Below are positions 1 to 5,600 of a DNA stretch of 5,839 nucleotides, in pieces. Each line of letters opens with the position of its first letter. Position 1 is the first letter of the stretch. Origin of the DNA: Paracoccaceae bacterium (GTDB lineage: Bacteria; Pseudomonadota; Alphaproteobacteria; Rhodobacterales; Rhodobacteraceae); assembly GCA_020832725.1 (NCBI GenBank), contig JAFIEC010000376.1, positions 1 to 5,839 of the forward strand, written 5' to 3'. The notes beneath the pieces were generated by a model. The model was not told the DNA's origin. It worked only from the letters and a program-made list of their open reading frames with translations, and did not search any database. The translations under genes and the position numbers were made by a program.

Positions 1-438
1 CAGATGCCAGCGCTGGGCATGCCCCCCCACGAGCAGCACACAGGCGGGTTGCGGAAAATGCGCCAGCAACCGTCCGCGCCACAGCGCCGCACAGCGGGGC
101 GGCGGCGGCAGGTCGGCGCCGCGCGCATCCTGTCCCGGAAAGCAGAAGGCCATCGGCAGGATCGCGATGCGCCTCTTGTCGTAGAACGTGGCCACGTCCA
201 GCCCCATCCAGCCGCGCAGCCTGTTGCCCGAGGCATCCGAGAAGGGCACGCCCGAGGCATGGACCCGGGTTCCCGGCGCCTGCCCCGCCACGATGATCCG
301 CGCCCCCGGTGCACCCCAGACAACGGGGCGGGGCGCGTGGGCGCTGGCCGTGGCGGCGAAGTCGGATGTGCAGGCGCGGCAGGCGGCGATCTCCTGCAGG
401 AGGGCCTCCAGCCGGGGCGGGGAAACTGCGGCGCTCAT
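1..438 (-). CDS. Uracil-DNA glycosylase family protein (partial, C-terminus beyond the left edge)
   Basis: A reading frame of 146 codons runs from an ATG at 438 to the window edge without a stop. It resembles the COG1573-type uracil-DNA glycosylases, which remove uracil from DNA in base excision repair. Visible motifs are VAGQAPGTRVHASG (residues 50-63), matching the GxAPG active-site loop of the family, followed by PFSDASGNRLRGWMG (65-79). Four cysteines at 20, 23, 99 and 116 (CxxC, then C-x16-C) match the layout of 4Fe-4S cluster ligands in family 4/5 enzymes. LLVGGHAQRW (135-144) continues the fold. The C-terminal motif that carries the second catalytic loop is outside the window, so activity cannot be judged. 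An in-frame ATG at 462 would add eight residues (MVPPDDCP); neither start has a clear ribosome binding site. It is transcribed divergently from the capsule operon and is probably unrelated to it in function. The family call is firm; the exact subfamily is not. Confidence 0.85.
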   Translation of the reverse strand, partial: MSAAVSPPRLEALLQEIAACRACTSDFAATASAHAPRPVVWGAPGARIIVAGQAPGTRVHASGVPFSDASGNRLRGWMGLDVATFYDKRRIAILPMAFCFPGQDARGADLPPPPRCAALWRGRLLAHFPQPACVLLVGGHAQRWHL

Positions 439-528
439 GGGGCAATCATCGGGCGGAACCATGGCAATGAGAGTGCAGGCGCGACCGATTGCAGCCATTC
501 CGGGAAACATGGTGCGGCCAGGCACGGG

Positions 529-534
529 ATTGTA
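529..534 (-). promoter_or_regulatory. Possible -10 element (TACAAT) for the glycosylase gene
   Basis: On the minus strand 534-529 reads TACAAT, five of six matches to the sigma-70 -10 consensus, in an otherwise GC-rich stretch. It would place the transcript start about 60 bases before the ATG at 462. No -35 hexamer resembling TTGACA lies at the expected distance; that position (about 552-557) is instead covered by the edge of a palindrome. Inference from sequence only. Confidence 0.3.
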
Positions 535-541
535 CGCGCCT

Positions 542-556
542 GCGCGATGATCGCGC
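542..556. repeat. Perfect 15-bp palindrome in the divergent promoter region
   Basis: GCGCGAT-G-ATCGCGC is a perfect 7-bp inverted repeat around one central base. It lies between the divergently transcribed glycosylase gene and capsule operon, next to the TACAAT element at 529-534. Its size and symmetry would suit a dimeric DNA-binding regulator, but GC-rich DNA produces such palindromes by chance and no protein is known to bind here. Confidence 0.4.
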
Positions 557-718
557 CCCCAAACAAGCTGGAAAGAGCCACATTGATGCCGTAAAGATCA
601 TGCTTACATGCGTCCGGCGGCAAGGTGCCGTCCAGGGCCCATCTGTCTCCTGTGACGAGGGCGGTTGTAGCGAGGGTCGGGCGCAGGCCGCGCCGGGCGC
701 GTTGTCGGGAAAGGCTCC

Positions 719-1378
719 ATGCTGGAGTTCATCGAGGTCAGCAAGTCCTACTGGACCGGAAAGCAGCGCAAGGTCATCCTTGACCGGGCGTCGTTTCGCG
801 TCGAGCTGGGCAACAACCTCGGCATTCTGGCGCCGAACGGCACCGGCAAGACCACGGTCATCAACATGATGGCCGGGCTGGAGCAGCCTGACGAAGGCGA
901 GATCCGCCGGTCCTGCCGGGTGTCGTTTCCGCTGGGCTTCATGGGCGGGGTGATCAACAAGCATTCGGGCACCGAGAATGCGCGCTATATCGCAAGGCTG
1001 TACGGGCTGGACCCGGATTACGTCGAGGCCTTCGCGCGCTGGCTTTCGGGCATCGAGGAATATTTCGACATGCCGGTGGGCACCTATTCCACGGGCATGC
1101 GGGCACGGTTCACCTTTTCGCTGATGCTCGCACTCGACTTCGACATCTACCTCATAGATGAGGGGATGCCCATGACCACCGATGTGGAATTCAACCGCAA
1201 GGCCGGGGAGATCCTGGCAGAGCGGCTGAAGGACGCGACGGTGATCGTGGTCTCGCACCAGGCGAAGGTGCTGGAGCAATTCTGCAATTCGGCGGCGGTT
1301 CTGCGCGACGGACATCTGCACATGTTCGATTCGCTCGAGGCCGCGAGGGCGCTTTATGACTACGAAACCCAGAGTTAA
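719..1378 (+). CDS. kpsT: KpsT-type capsular polysaccharide export ABC transporter, ATP-binding protein
   Basis: A cytoplasmic ATPase that would drive export of a lipid-linked capsular polysaccharide through a KpsM-type permease. At 219 residues it has the usual length for KpsT/BexA/CtrD. The Walker A motif is GILAPNGTGKTT (35-46, K44 and T45). The KpsT-type stretch FMGGVINKHSGTENARYIARLYG (74-96, given here in part as the GG...SGTEN pattern) replaces an ordinary Q-loop. The signature is YSTGM (123-127) instead of LSGGQ, as is normal for capsule ATPases. Walker B is IYLIDE (143-148, catalytic E148) and the switch histidine is H180 in VVSHQ. There is no normal SALD D-loop; the segment reads GMPMTTDVEF. 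A GGGAAAGG ribosome binding site at 707-714 supports this start. It is the first gene of the operon, and its end overlaps the kpsE start by 23 bases. The family assignment is firm; the exported polymer is unknown. Confidence 0.92.
   Translation: MLEFIEVSKSYWTGKQRKVILDRASFRVELGNNLGILAPNGTGKTTVINMMAGLEQPDEGEIRRSCRVSFPLGFMGGVINKHSGTENARYIARLYGLDPDYVEAFARWLSGIEEYFDMPVGTYSTGMRARFTFSLMLALDFDIYLIDEGMPMTTDVEFNRKAGEILAERLKDATVIVVSHQAKVLEQFCNSAAVLRDGHLHMFDSLEAARALYDYETQS
1345..1348 (+). promoter_or_regulatory. Ribosome binding site for kpsE, inside kpsT
   Basis: GAGG lies 7 bases before the ATG at 1356 and within the last codons of kpsT. It supports the start that overlaps kpsT by 23 bases, and so the full-length N-terminal extension of KpsE, over later in-frame starts. 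Confidence 0.6.
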
Positions 1379-3008
1379 GAAATTCCGCATCCGCCGCGGT
1401 GGCGGGGTGAGCGGGCTGGTTCAGGGGCTGCGGGCCGGTGCCGGCACCGCTGCAGGGTCAACCGCGTCCACCCCGGCCCAATCGTCCCAATCGGCCCCCG
1501 CTGCAGAGGCCTATCGCGACGAGGCGGCCCGCCGTCTTCCGGACGAGCAGCTGGGCAGCCTCTCGGCCGACGCCGAGATCGAGGCCATCCGGGCCGAGAA
1601 CCTGACCGGGCGCCAGTTGCGCATGGCCCGCAGGGTGGCGCAAAAGCACGGCCTGTCACCCGAATCCGACCTTGATGCGGTGCGGATCCTGCGCCATCGC
1701 GGCATCGACCCGTTCGAGCGCGAGAACCTGCTGGAGCTTGTGGTCGCCGATGCCGGGCAGCAGGAGGCGGGCCGCCTGCCCGCGCGGATCGGGCCGACCC
1801 AGGTGCCCGCACCCATGGGCCGCGCCCCCGGTCCGCCCGCGCCACAGGACCCGTCGGCGTCACGGGCGCGCGAGGTGCTGCATATCCAGCGCGACATCGC
1901 GCGCCGCCGTCGCCGCCGTCTGGTCCTGCTGGCGGTGCGGCTGGCCTTTTTCGTGTTCCTGCCCACGCTGCTGGCCGGGTATTATTATTTCAAGGTCGCC
2001 ACCCCGATGTATGCGACCAAGGCCGAATTCCTCATCCAGCAGGCGGATTCGGGCGCAAGCGGGCAGATGGGCGGCCTGTTCTCGGGCACCGCCTTTGCCA
2101 CCACGCAGGATTCGATCACCGTCCAGAGCTATCTGCAATCGCGCGAAGCGATGCTGCGTCTGAACGACGAACAGGGCTTCAAGGCCCATTTCCAGCGCGC
2201 CGACATCGACCCGATCCAGCGACTGGAACCCGACGCCACGAACGAGGCCGCCTACCGGCTGTTCCGCCGTCACGTGCGCATCGGCTTCGACCCGACCGAG
2301 GGTATCGTGAAGATGGAGGTGATCGCCGCCTCCCCGATCGACAGCGCGGAATTCTCGCGGGCGCTCATCCGCTATGCGGAGGAACAGGTCGACCAGCTGA
2401 CCCAGCGGCTGCGCGAGGACCAGATGCGCGGCGCCCGCCAAAGCTTCGAGGAGGCCGAGCTCAAGGTGCTTGCCGCCCAGTCGCGGGTGCTGGAGCTTCA
2501 GGAACAGCGCGGCGTGCTGAGCGCGGAGCTTGAGGTGTCTTCCCGCATGGGCCAGATCAACACCATGGAGGTGGAGCTCAATACCCGCCGGCTGGAGCTG
2601 GAGGAACTGCTCGAGAACCCGCGCCCCAACCAGGCCCGCGTCGATGTGCTGGAACGCACGATCGCCCGGCTGGAGCGCAGGGTCGGCGAGATGCGATCGG
2701 AAATGATCATGGGCTCGGAGGGGACCGCCTCGCTGGCCCGGATCTCGGGGGAACTGGTGATCGCGGAGGCCGACCTGCAGACCCGCCAGATGATGCTGAG
2801 CCAGGCCCTGCAACAGCTGGAGACAGCCCGGATCGAGGCCAACCGCCAGGTGCGCTTCCTGTCGCTGGGCGTAAGCCCCGTGGCCCCCGACGAGGCCACC
2901 TACCCGCGCGCGATCGAGAATACCGTGCTGGCCTTCCTGATCTTTGCGGGGATCTACCTGATGATCTCGCTCACCGCCTCGATCCTGCGCGAACAGGTCT
3001 CGGCCTGA
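1356..3008 (+). CDS. kpsE: KpsE-type capsule polysaccharide export inner-membrane protein with a long N-terminal extension
   Basis: An inner-membrane protein of the polysaccharide co-polymerase type (KpsE/BexC/CtrB), thought to link the ABC transporter to the outer-membrane export channel across the periplasm. Its 550 residues divide into a basic start (KPRVKKFRIRR, 4-14); an Ala/Ser/Pro-rich low-complexity segment (about 25-60); a charged, helical-looking block containing LTGRQLRMARRVAQKHGL (83-100) and RHRGIDPFERENLLELV (113-129); a Pro-rich linker (140-168); six arginines (183-188); a first membrane helix (about 189-212); a periplasmic domain whose residues 340-500 look strongly coiled-coil; a Pro-containing stretch SPVAPDEATYPR (507-518); and a second membrane helix (about 521-545) with a short tail. 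The six arginines fit a cytoplasmic N-terminus. E. coli KpsE and its relatives are about 380 residues, so the extension accounts for the excess. Translation is probably coupled to kpsT. Family firm; role of the extension unknown. Confidence 0.88.
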   Translation: MTTKPRVKKFRIRRGGGVSGLVQGLRAGAGTAAGSTASTPAQSSQSAPAAEAYRDEAARRLPDEQLGSLSADAEIEAIRAENLTGRQLRMARRVAQKHGLSPESDLDAVRILRHRGIDPFERENLLELVVADAGQQEAGRLPARIGPTQVPAPMGRAPGPPAPQDPSASRAREVLHIQRDIARRRRRRLVLLAVRLAFFVFLPTLLAGYYYFKVATPMYATKAEFLIQQADSGASGQMGGLFSGTAFATTQDSITVQSYLQSREAMLRLNDEQGFKAHFQRADIDPIQRLEPDATNEAAYRLFRRHVRIGFDPTEGIVKMEVIAASPIDSAEFSRALIRYAEEQVDQLTQRLREDQMRGARQSFEEAELKVLAAQSRVLELQEQRGVLSAELEVSSRMGQINTMEVELNTRRLELEELLENPRPNQARVDVLERTIARLERRVGEMRSEMIMGSEGTASLARISGELVIAEADLQTRQMMLSQALQQLETARIEANRQVRFLSLGVSPVAPDEATYPRAIENTVLAFLIFAGIYLMISLTASILREQVSA

Positions 3009-3009
3009 C

Positions 3010-3861
3010 ATGGAGCAGATCCGACGCATCGCGCTGCGCGGCGGCGTGACCATCGCCGCCGACGCCCCCCTGACGCTGATCGCGGGGCCCTGCCAGATCG
3101 AAACCCGCGACCACGCGATGATGATCGCCGAGCGGATGCAGGAGATCTGTGCCGCAGCCGGGGCGGGCTTTGTCTTCAAGGCATCCTACGACAAGGCGAA
3201 CCGGACCTCGCTGTCGGGCAGACGGGGGCCGGGCATTCAGGAAGGGCTGCGGGTTCTCGACGAGGTGCGCAGCCGCCTGGGCTGCCCGGTGCTGACCGAT
3301 GTGCATGCCCCCGCCGATTGCGCCCCCGTGGCCGAGGCCGTGGACATCCTGCAGATCCCGGCCTTCCTGTGCCGGCAGACCGACCTCCTGCTGGCAGCGG
3401 GTGCGACGGGGGCCGCGATCAATGTCAAGAAGGGCCAGTTCCTGGCCCCCTGGGACATGCCCAACGTCGCCGCCAAGATCGCCTCCACCGGCAACGAGCG
3501 CGTCATGCTGTGCGAGCGTGGCACGTCCTTCGGCTACAACGCCCTGGTGGCCGACATGCGCAGCCTTCCAATCATGGCCGCGACCGGCTATCCGGTTGTC
3601 ATGGATGCAACCCATGCCGTCCAGCAGCCCGGAGGCCTTGGCGGTGCTTCGGGCGGGCAGCGCGAATTCGCGCCGGTCCTGGCCCGCGCCGCGGTGGCGC
3701 TGGGCGTGGCGGCGGTCTTCATCGAGACCCATGAGGATCCCGACAGCGCCCCCTCGGATGGCCCCAACATGATCCCGCTCCACAGGATGGCGGGGCTTGT
3801 GACCCAGCTGATGGCCTTCGACCGGCTGGCCAAATCCATGCCGCTGATCGATCCGGTCTGA
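3010..3861 (+). CDS. kdsA: 3-deoxy-8-phosphooctulonate synthase (KDO-8-P synthase), metal-dependent type
   Basis: This cytoplasmic enzyme condenses arabinose-5-phosphate with phosphoenolpyruvate to give KDO-8-phosphate, the precursor of KDO in lipid A/LPS cores and in the glycolipid linker of group 2 capsules. At 283 residues it is full length. Recognisable motifs are LIAGPCQIET (23-32), FKASYDKANRTS (56-67), LTDVH (95-99), INVKKGQFLAPWDM (137-150), DATHAVQQPGG (199-209) and ETHEDPDSAPSDGPN (239-253). Cys28, His202, Glu239 and Asp250 occupy the four metal-ligand positions of the Aquifex-type enzyme; E. coli KdsA has Asn at the first and needs no metal, so this copy should be metal-dependent. 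It starts 1 base after the kpsE stop, with only a weak upstream AGG (2995-2997), which suggests translational coupling. Product firm. Whether it is the cell's only kdsA or a capsule-dedicated second copy cannot be told here. Confidence 0.95.
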   Translation: MEQIRRIALRGGVTIAADAPLTLIAGPCQIETRDHAMMIAERMQEICAAAGAGFVFKASYDKANRTSLSGRRGPGIQEGLRVLDEVRSRLGCPVLTDVHAPADCAPVAEAVDILQIPAFLCRQTDLLLAAGATGAAINVKKGQFLAPWDMPNVAAKIASTGNERVMLCERGTSFGYNALVADMRSLPIMAATGYPVVMDATHAVQQPGGLGGASGGQREFAPVLARAAVALGVAAVFIETHEDPDSAPSDGPNMIPLHRMAGLVTQLMAFDRLAKSMPLIDPV

Positions 3862-3878
3862 CCGGACCACCCAGACCC

Positions 3879-3885
3879 GAGGAGA
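3879..3885 (+). promoter_or_regulatory. Strong ribosome binding site for the phosphohexomutase gene
   Basis: GAGGAGA lies 5 bases before the ATG at 3891, the best Shine-Dalgarno match in the window. It fixes this start over the in-frame ATG at 3948, which would give a protein beginning at MIAPTGFREYDARW but has no such site before it. Confidence 0.75.
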
Positions 3886-3890
3886 CAGAC

Positions 3891-5387
3891 ATGAACGCGC
3901 CCCGGCCCGAGGTTGCACAGAACACCTGGGATTTCCTGATCGCGCCGATGATCGCGCCGACCGGATTTCGCGAATATGACGCGCGCTGGCGCTTTCCCGA
4001 CCAGATCAACCTGCCGGGCATTACCGCCCTGGGTCTGGGGCTGGGCACGCAGATGCACCGCCGCGGCATCCGCCCCCTGATCGCGGTGGGCAACGATTAC
4101 CGAGACTATTCACTGTCGGTGAAGCAGGCGCTGATCCTGGGCCTCGTGCAGGCCGGTATCGAGGTGCGCGATATCGGCACCGCGCTTTCGCCCATGGCCT
4201 ATTTCAGCCAGTTCCACCTGGATGCGCCCGCCGTCGCCATGGTCACCGCCAGCCACAACCCGAACGGCTGGACCGGGGTGAAGATGGGATTCGAGCGCCC
4301 CCTCACCCATGGCCCCGACGAAATGGCCGAGCTGCGCGACATCGTCCTGGGTGGCGCGGGCGAGGGGCGCCCGGGCGGAAGCTGGCAGTTCGAGCCGGGC
4401 GTGCGCGAGGCCTATCTGGACGATCTGGCGGGCGATTTCCGCATGACGCGCAAGCTGCGGGTGGTCTGCGCTACCGGCAACGGCACCGCCAGTGCCTTCG
4501 CCCCCGAACTGCTGGAACGGATCGGGGTGGAGGTCGTCCCGCTGCATACCGAACTCGACTACACCTTTCCCAACTACAACCCGAACCCCGAAGCGCTCGA
4601 GATGCTCCATGACATGGGGCGCGCCGTGCGCGAGAGCGGGGCCGACCTCGCGCTGGGCTTTGACGGCGACGGCGACCGCTGCGGCGTGGTGGACGACGAG
4701 GGCGAGGAGATCTTTGCCGACAAGGTGGGCGTGATCATGGCCCGCGATCTCGCGCGGCTCTATCCGGGCTCCACCTTCGTGGCCGACGTGAAATCCACCG
4801 GGCTCTTCGCCTCCGACCCCGAACTCAAGGCCCATGGCGCAAAGGCCGATTACTGGAAGACGGGGCACAGCCACATGAAACGCCGGGTGCACGAGCTGGG
4901 CGCGCTGGCGGGCTTCGAGAAATCGGGCCACTACTTTCTGGCCGCCCCCATCGGGCGCGGCTATGATTGCGGGATGCGGGTGGCGGTGGAGCTGTGCAAG
5001 CTGCTCGATCGCAATCCGGACCGCTCCATGTCCGACCTGCGCCGCGCCCTGCCGCGCACCTGGGCCACGCCGACCATGTCGCCCCATTGCCCCGACACCG
5101 AGAAATACGACGTGCTCTCCCGCCTGGTGGAGCGGCTGGTGGCACTGCACGCGCAGGGTGGCAGCCTTGGCGGGCAGCCCATCGCCGATGTGGTCACGGT
5201 GAACGGGGCGCGGGTGATGCTCGGGAACGGGGCCTGGGGCCTTGTGCGGGCCTCCTCGAACACGCCCAATCTGGTGGTTGTCTGCGAAAGCCCCGAAAGC
5301 GAGGCCGAGATGCGGGCCATCTTCCAGGACCTCGATGCGGTCATCCGCACCGAGCCATTGGTGGGAGCCTACGACCAGACGATCTGA
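3891..5387 (+). CDS. manB: Phosphomannomutase/phosphoglucomutase (alpha-D-phosphohexomutase)
   Basis: A cytoplasmic enzyme that interconverts hexose 6-phosphates and 1-phosphates, feeding GDP-mannose or UDP/dTDP-glucose synthesis for polysaccharides. The four-domain family pattern is complete in 498 residues: FREYDAR (26-32); the phosphoserine loop TASHNPNGWTGVKM (119-132, Ser121, Lys131); the Mg-binding loop DGDGDR (258-263); KTGHSHMK (323-330); the sugar-specificity loop FEKSGHYF (342-349), which keeps the Glu, Ser and His of the usual GEMSGH; and a phosphate-binding loop RASSNTP (453-459). It is slightly longer than P. aeruginosa AlgC (about 463), partly through a 20-residue N-terminal lead. 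It is the last gene of the operon, 29 bases after kdsA, with its own strong ribosome binding site, so it may be translated more strongly than its neighbours. The catalytic family is firm. Preference for mannose or glucose cannot be read from sequence, so the symbol is provisional. Confidence 0.92.
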   Translation: MNAPRPEVAQNTWDFLIAPMIAPTGFREYDARWRFPDQINLPGITALGLGLGTQMHRRGIRPLIAVGNDYRDYSLSVKQALILGLVQAGIEVRDIGTALSPMAYFSQFHLDAPAVAMVTASHNPNGWTGVKMGFERPLTHGPDEMAELRDIVLGGAGEGRPGGSWQFEPGVREAYLDDLAGDFRMTRKLRVVCATGNGTASAFAPELLERIGVEVVPLHTELDYTFPNYNPNPEALEMLHDMGRAVRESGADLALGFDGDGDRCGVVDDEGEEIFADKVGVIMARDLARLYPGSTFVADVKSTGLFASDPELKAHGAKADYWKTGHSHMKRRVHELGALAGFEKSGHYFLAAPIGRGYDCGMRVAVELCKLLDRNPDRSMSDLRRALPRTWATPTMSPHCPDTEKYDVLSRLVERLVALHAQGGSLGGQPIADVVTVNGARVMLGNGAWGLVRASSNTPNLVVVCESPESEAEMRAIFQDLDAVIRTEPLVGAYDQTI

Positions 5388-5398
5388 CAGGCGGCGAT

Positions 5399-5420
5399 CC
5401 GGTCGGGGCGATCCGACCGG
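5399..5420 (+). terminator. Possible terminator hairpin after the capsule operon
   Basis: CCGGTCGG (5399-5406) pairs perfectly with CCGACCGG (5413-5420) around a 6-base loop, 12 bases after the stop codon at 5387. No run of T follows (the downstream bases are GCTGCCCCGATTCCGTCTT), so it is not a textbook intrinsic terminator. It could stop transcription imperfectly or protect the 3' end of the mRNA. Confidence 0.4.
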
Positions 5421-5437
5421 GCTGCCCCGATTCCGTC

Positions 5438-5466
5438 TTGCAGGCCTGAAACGCGCGCAGTAGAAC
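5438..5466 (+). promoter_or_regulatory. Likely promoter of tRNA-Gln
   Basis: TTGCAG (5438-5443, preceded by C, giving the CTTG core common in alphaproteobacterial -35 elements) and TAGAAC (5461-5466) are 17 bases apart. The expected transcript start, near 5473, is only a few bases before the mature tRNA end at 5479, which suits a short 5' leader removed by RNase P. Confidence 0.5.
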
Positions 5467-5478
5467 GCCCCTCGCTGC

Positions 5479-5553
5479 TGGGGTGTAGCCAAGTGGTAAG
5501 GCAGCGGTTTTTGGTACCGTGTACCGTAGGTTCGAATCCTACCACCCCAGCCA
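5479..5553 (+). tRNA. trnQ: tRNA-Gln (anticodon UUG)
   Basis: All four arms can be folded by eye. The acceptor stem TGGGGTG (5479-5485) pairs fully with CACCCCA (5543-5549). The D arm has GCC (5488-5490) and GGC (5500-5502). The anticodon stem GCGGT/ACCGT (5504-5508, 5516-5520, one G-U pair) holds the loop TTTTGGT, with anticodon TTG at 5511-5513, which reads CAA (and by wobble CAG). The T arm GTAGG/CCTAC (5526-5530, 5538-5542) encloses TTCGAAT. The discriminator base is G5550 and the CCA end is encoded at 5551-5553. No sign of damage or an intron. Confidence 0.97.
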
Positions 5554-5567
5554 GATCTCCGTCTTTC

Positions 5568-5600
5568 CGGGCTTGACGCCGCCGCACGGCGCAAGGCCCG
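5568..5600 (+). terminator. Imperfect GC-rich hairpin downstream of tRNA-Gln
   Basis: CGGGCTTG-A-CGCCG (5568-5581) pairs with CGGCG-CAAG-G-CCCG (5587-5600) around the loop CCGCA, with a bulged A5576 and a bulged G5596. Starting 15 bases after the CCA end, it could end the tRNA transcript or mark the start of 3' trimming. It lacks a following T run, so the terminator call is tentative. Confidence 0.35.

Larger units (their letters stand above)
439..718. other. Divergent intergenic region
   Basis: These 280 bases (or about 256 if the glycosylase starts at 462) separate two divergent genes, so both promoters must lie here or inside the genes. Positions 565-610 are clearly richer in A and T than the surroundings and are the likeliest site for the operon promoter; the best -35/-10 pair I can find there is CTGGAA (569-574) and TAAAGA (592-597) with a 17-base spacer, only three matches each, so it is weak. 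A small hairpin in the presumed leader lies at 616-632 (CGGCA, loop AGG, TGCCG, extended by a G-T and a G-C pair). No plus-strand frame here resembles a KpsM permease remnant. Confidence 0.5.

Noticed and set aside
4..594. A plus-strand open frame of 196 codons opposite the glycosylase gene
   Set aside because: The product is Arg/Gly-rich without recognisable motifs, while the minus strand encodes a clear conserved protein over the same bases.
446..1390. A 314-codon minus-strand open frame across the intergenic region and kpsT
   Set aside because: It mostly overlaps kpsT in antisense, has a composition typical of shadow frames, and shows no family resemblance.
1860..3918. Long minus-strand open frames opposite kpsE and kdsA (1860-3179 and 2971-3918)
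   Set aside because: Their products are rich in His, Gly, Arg and Gln with no domain pattern, as expected for antisense frames in GC-rich genes; the plus-strand products are clear family members.
4110..5594. A 494-codon minus-strand open frame opposite the mutase gene and the tRNA
   Set aside because: It is the antisense of a clear mutase gene. Its start (GWGGRIRTYGTRYQ and following residues) is the reverse complement of the tRNA, a well-known kind of spurious protein in databases. The same holds for the frame at 5369-5638 (VGFEPTVHGTKNRC).
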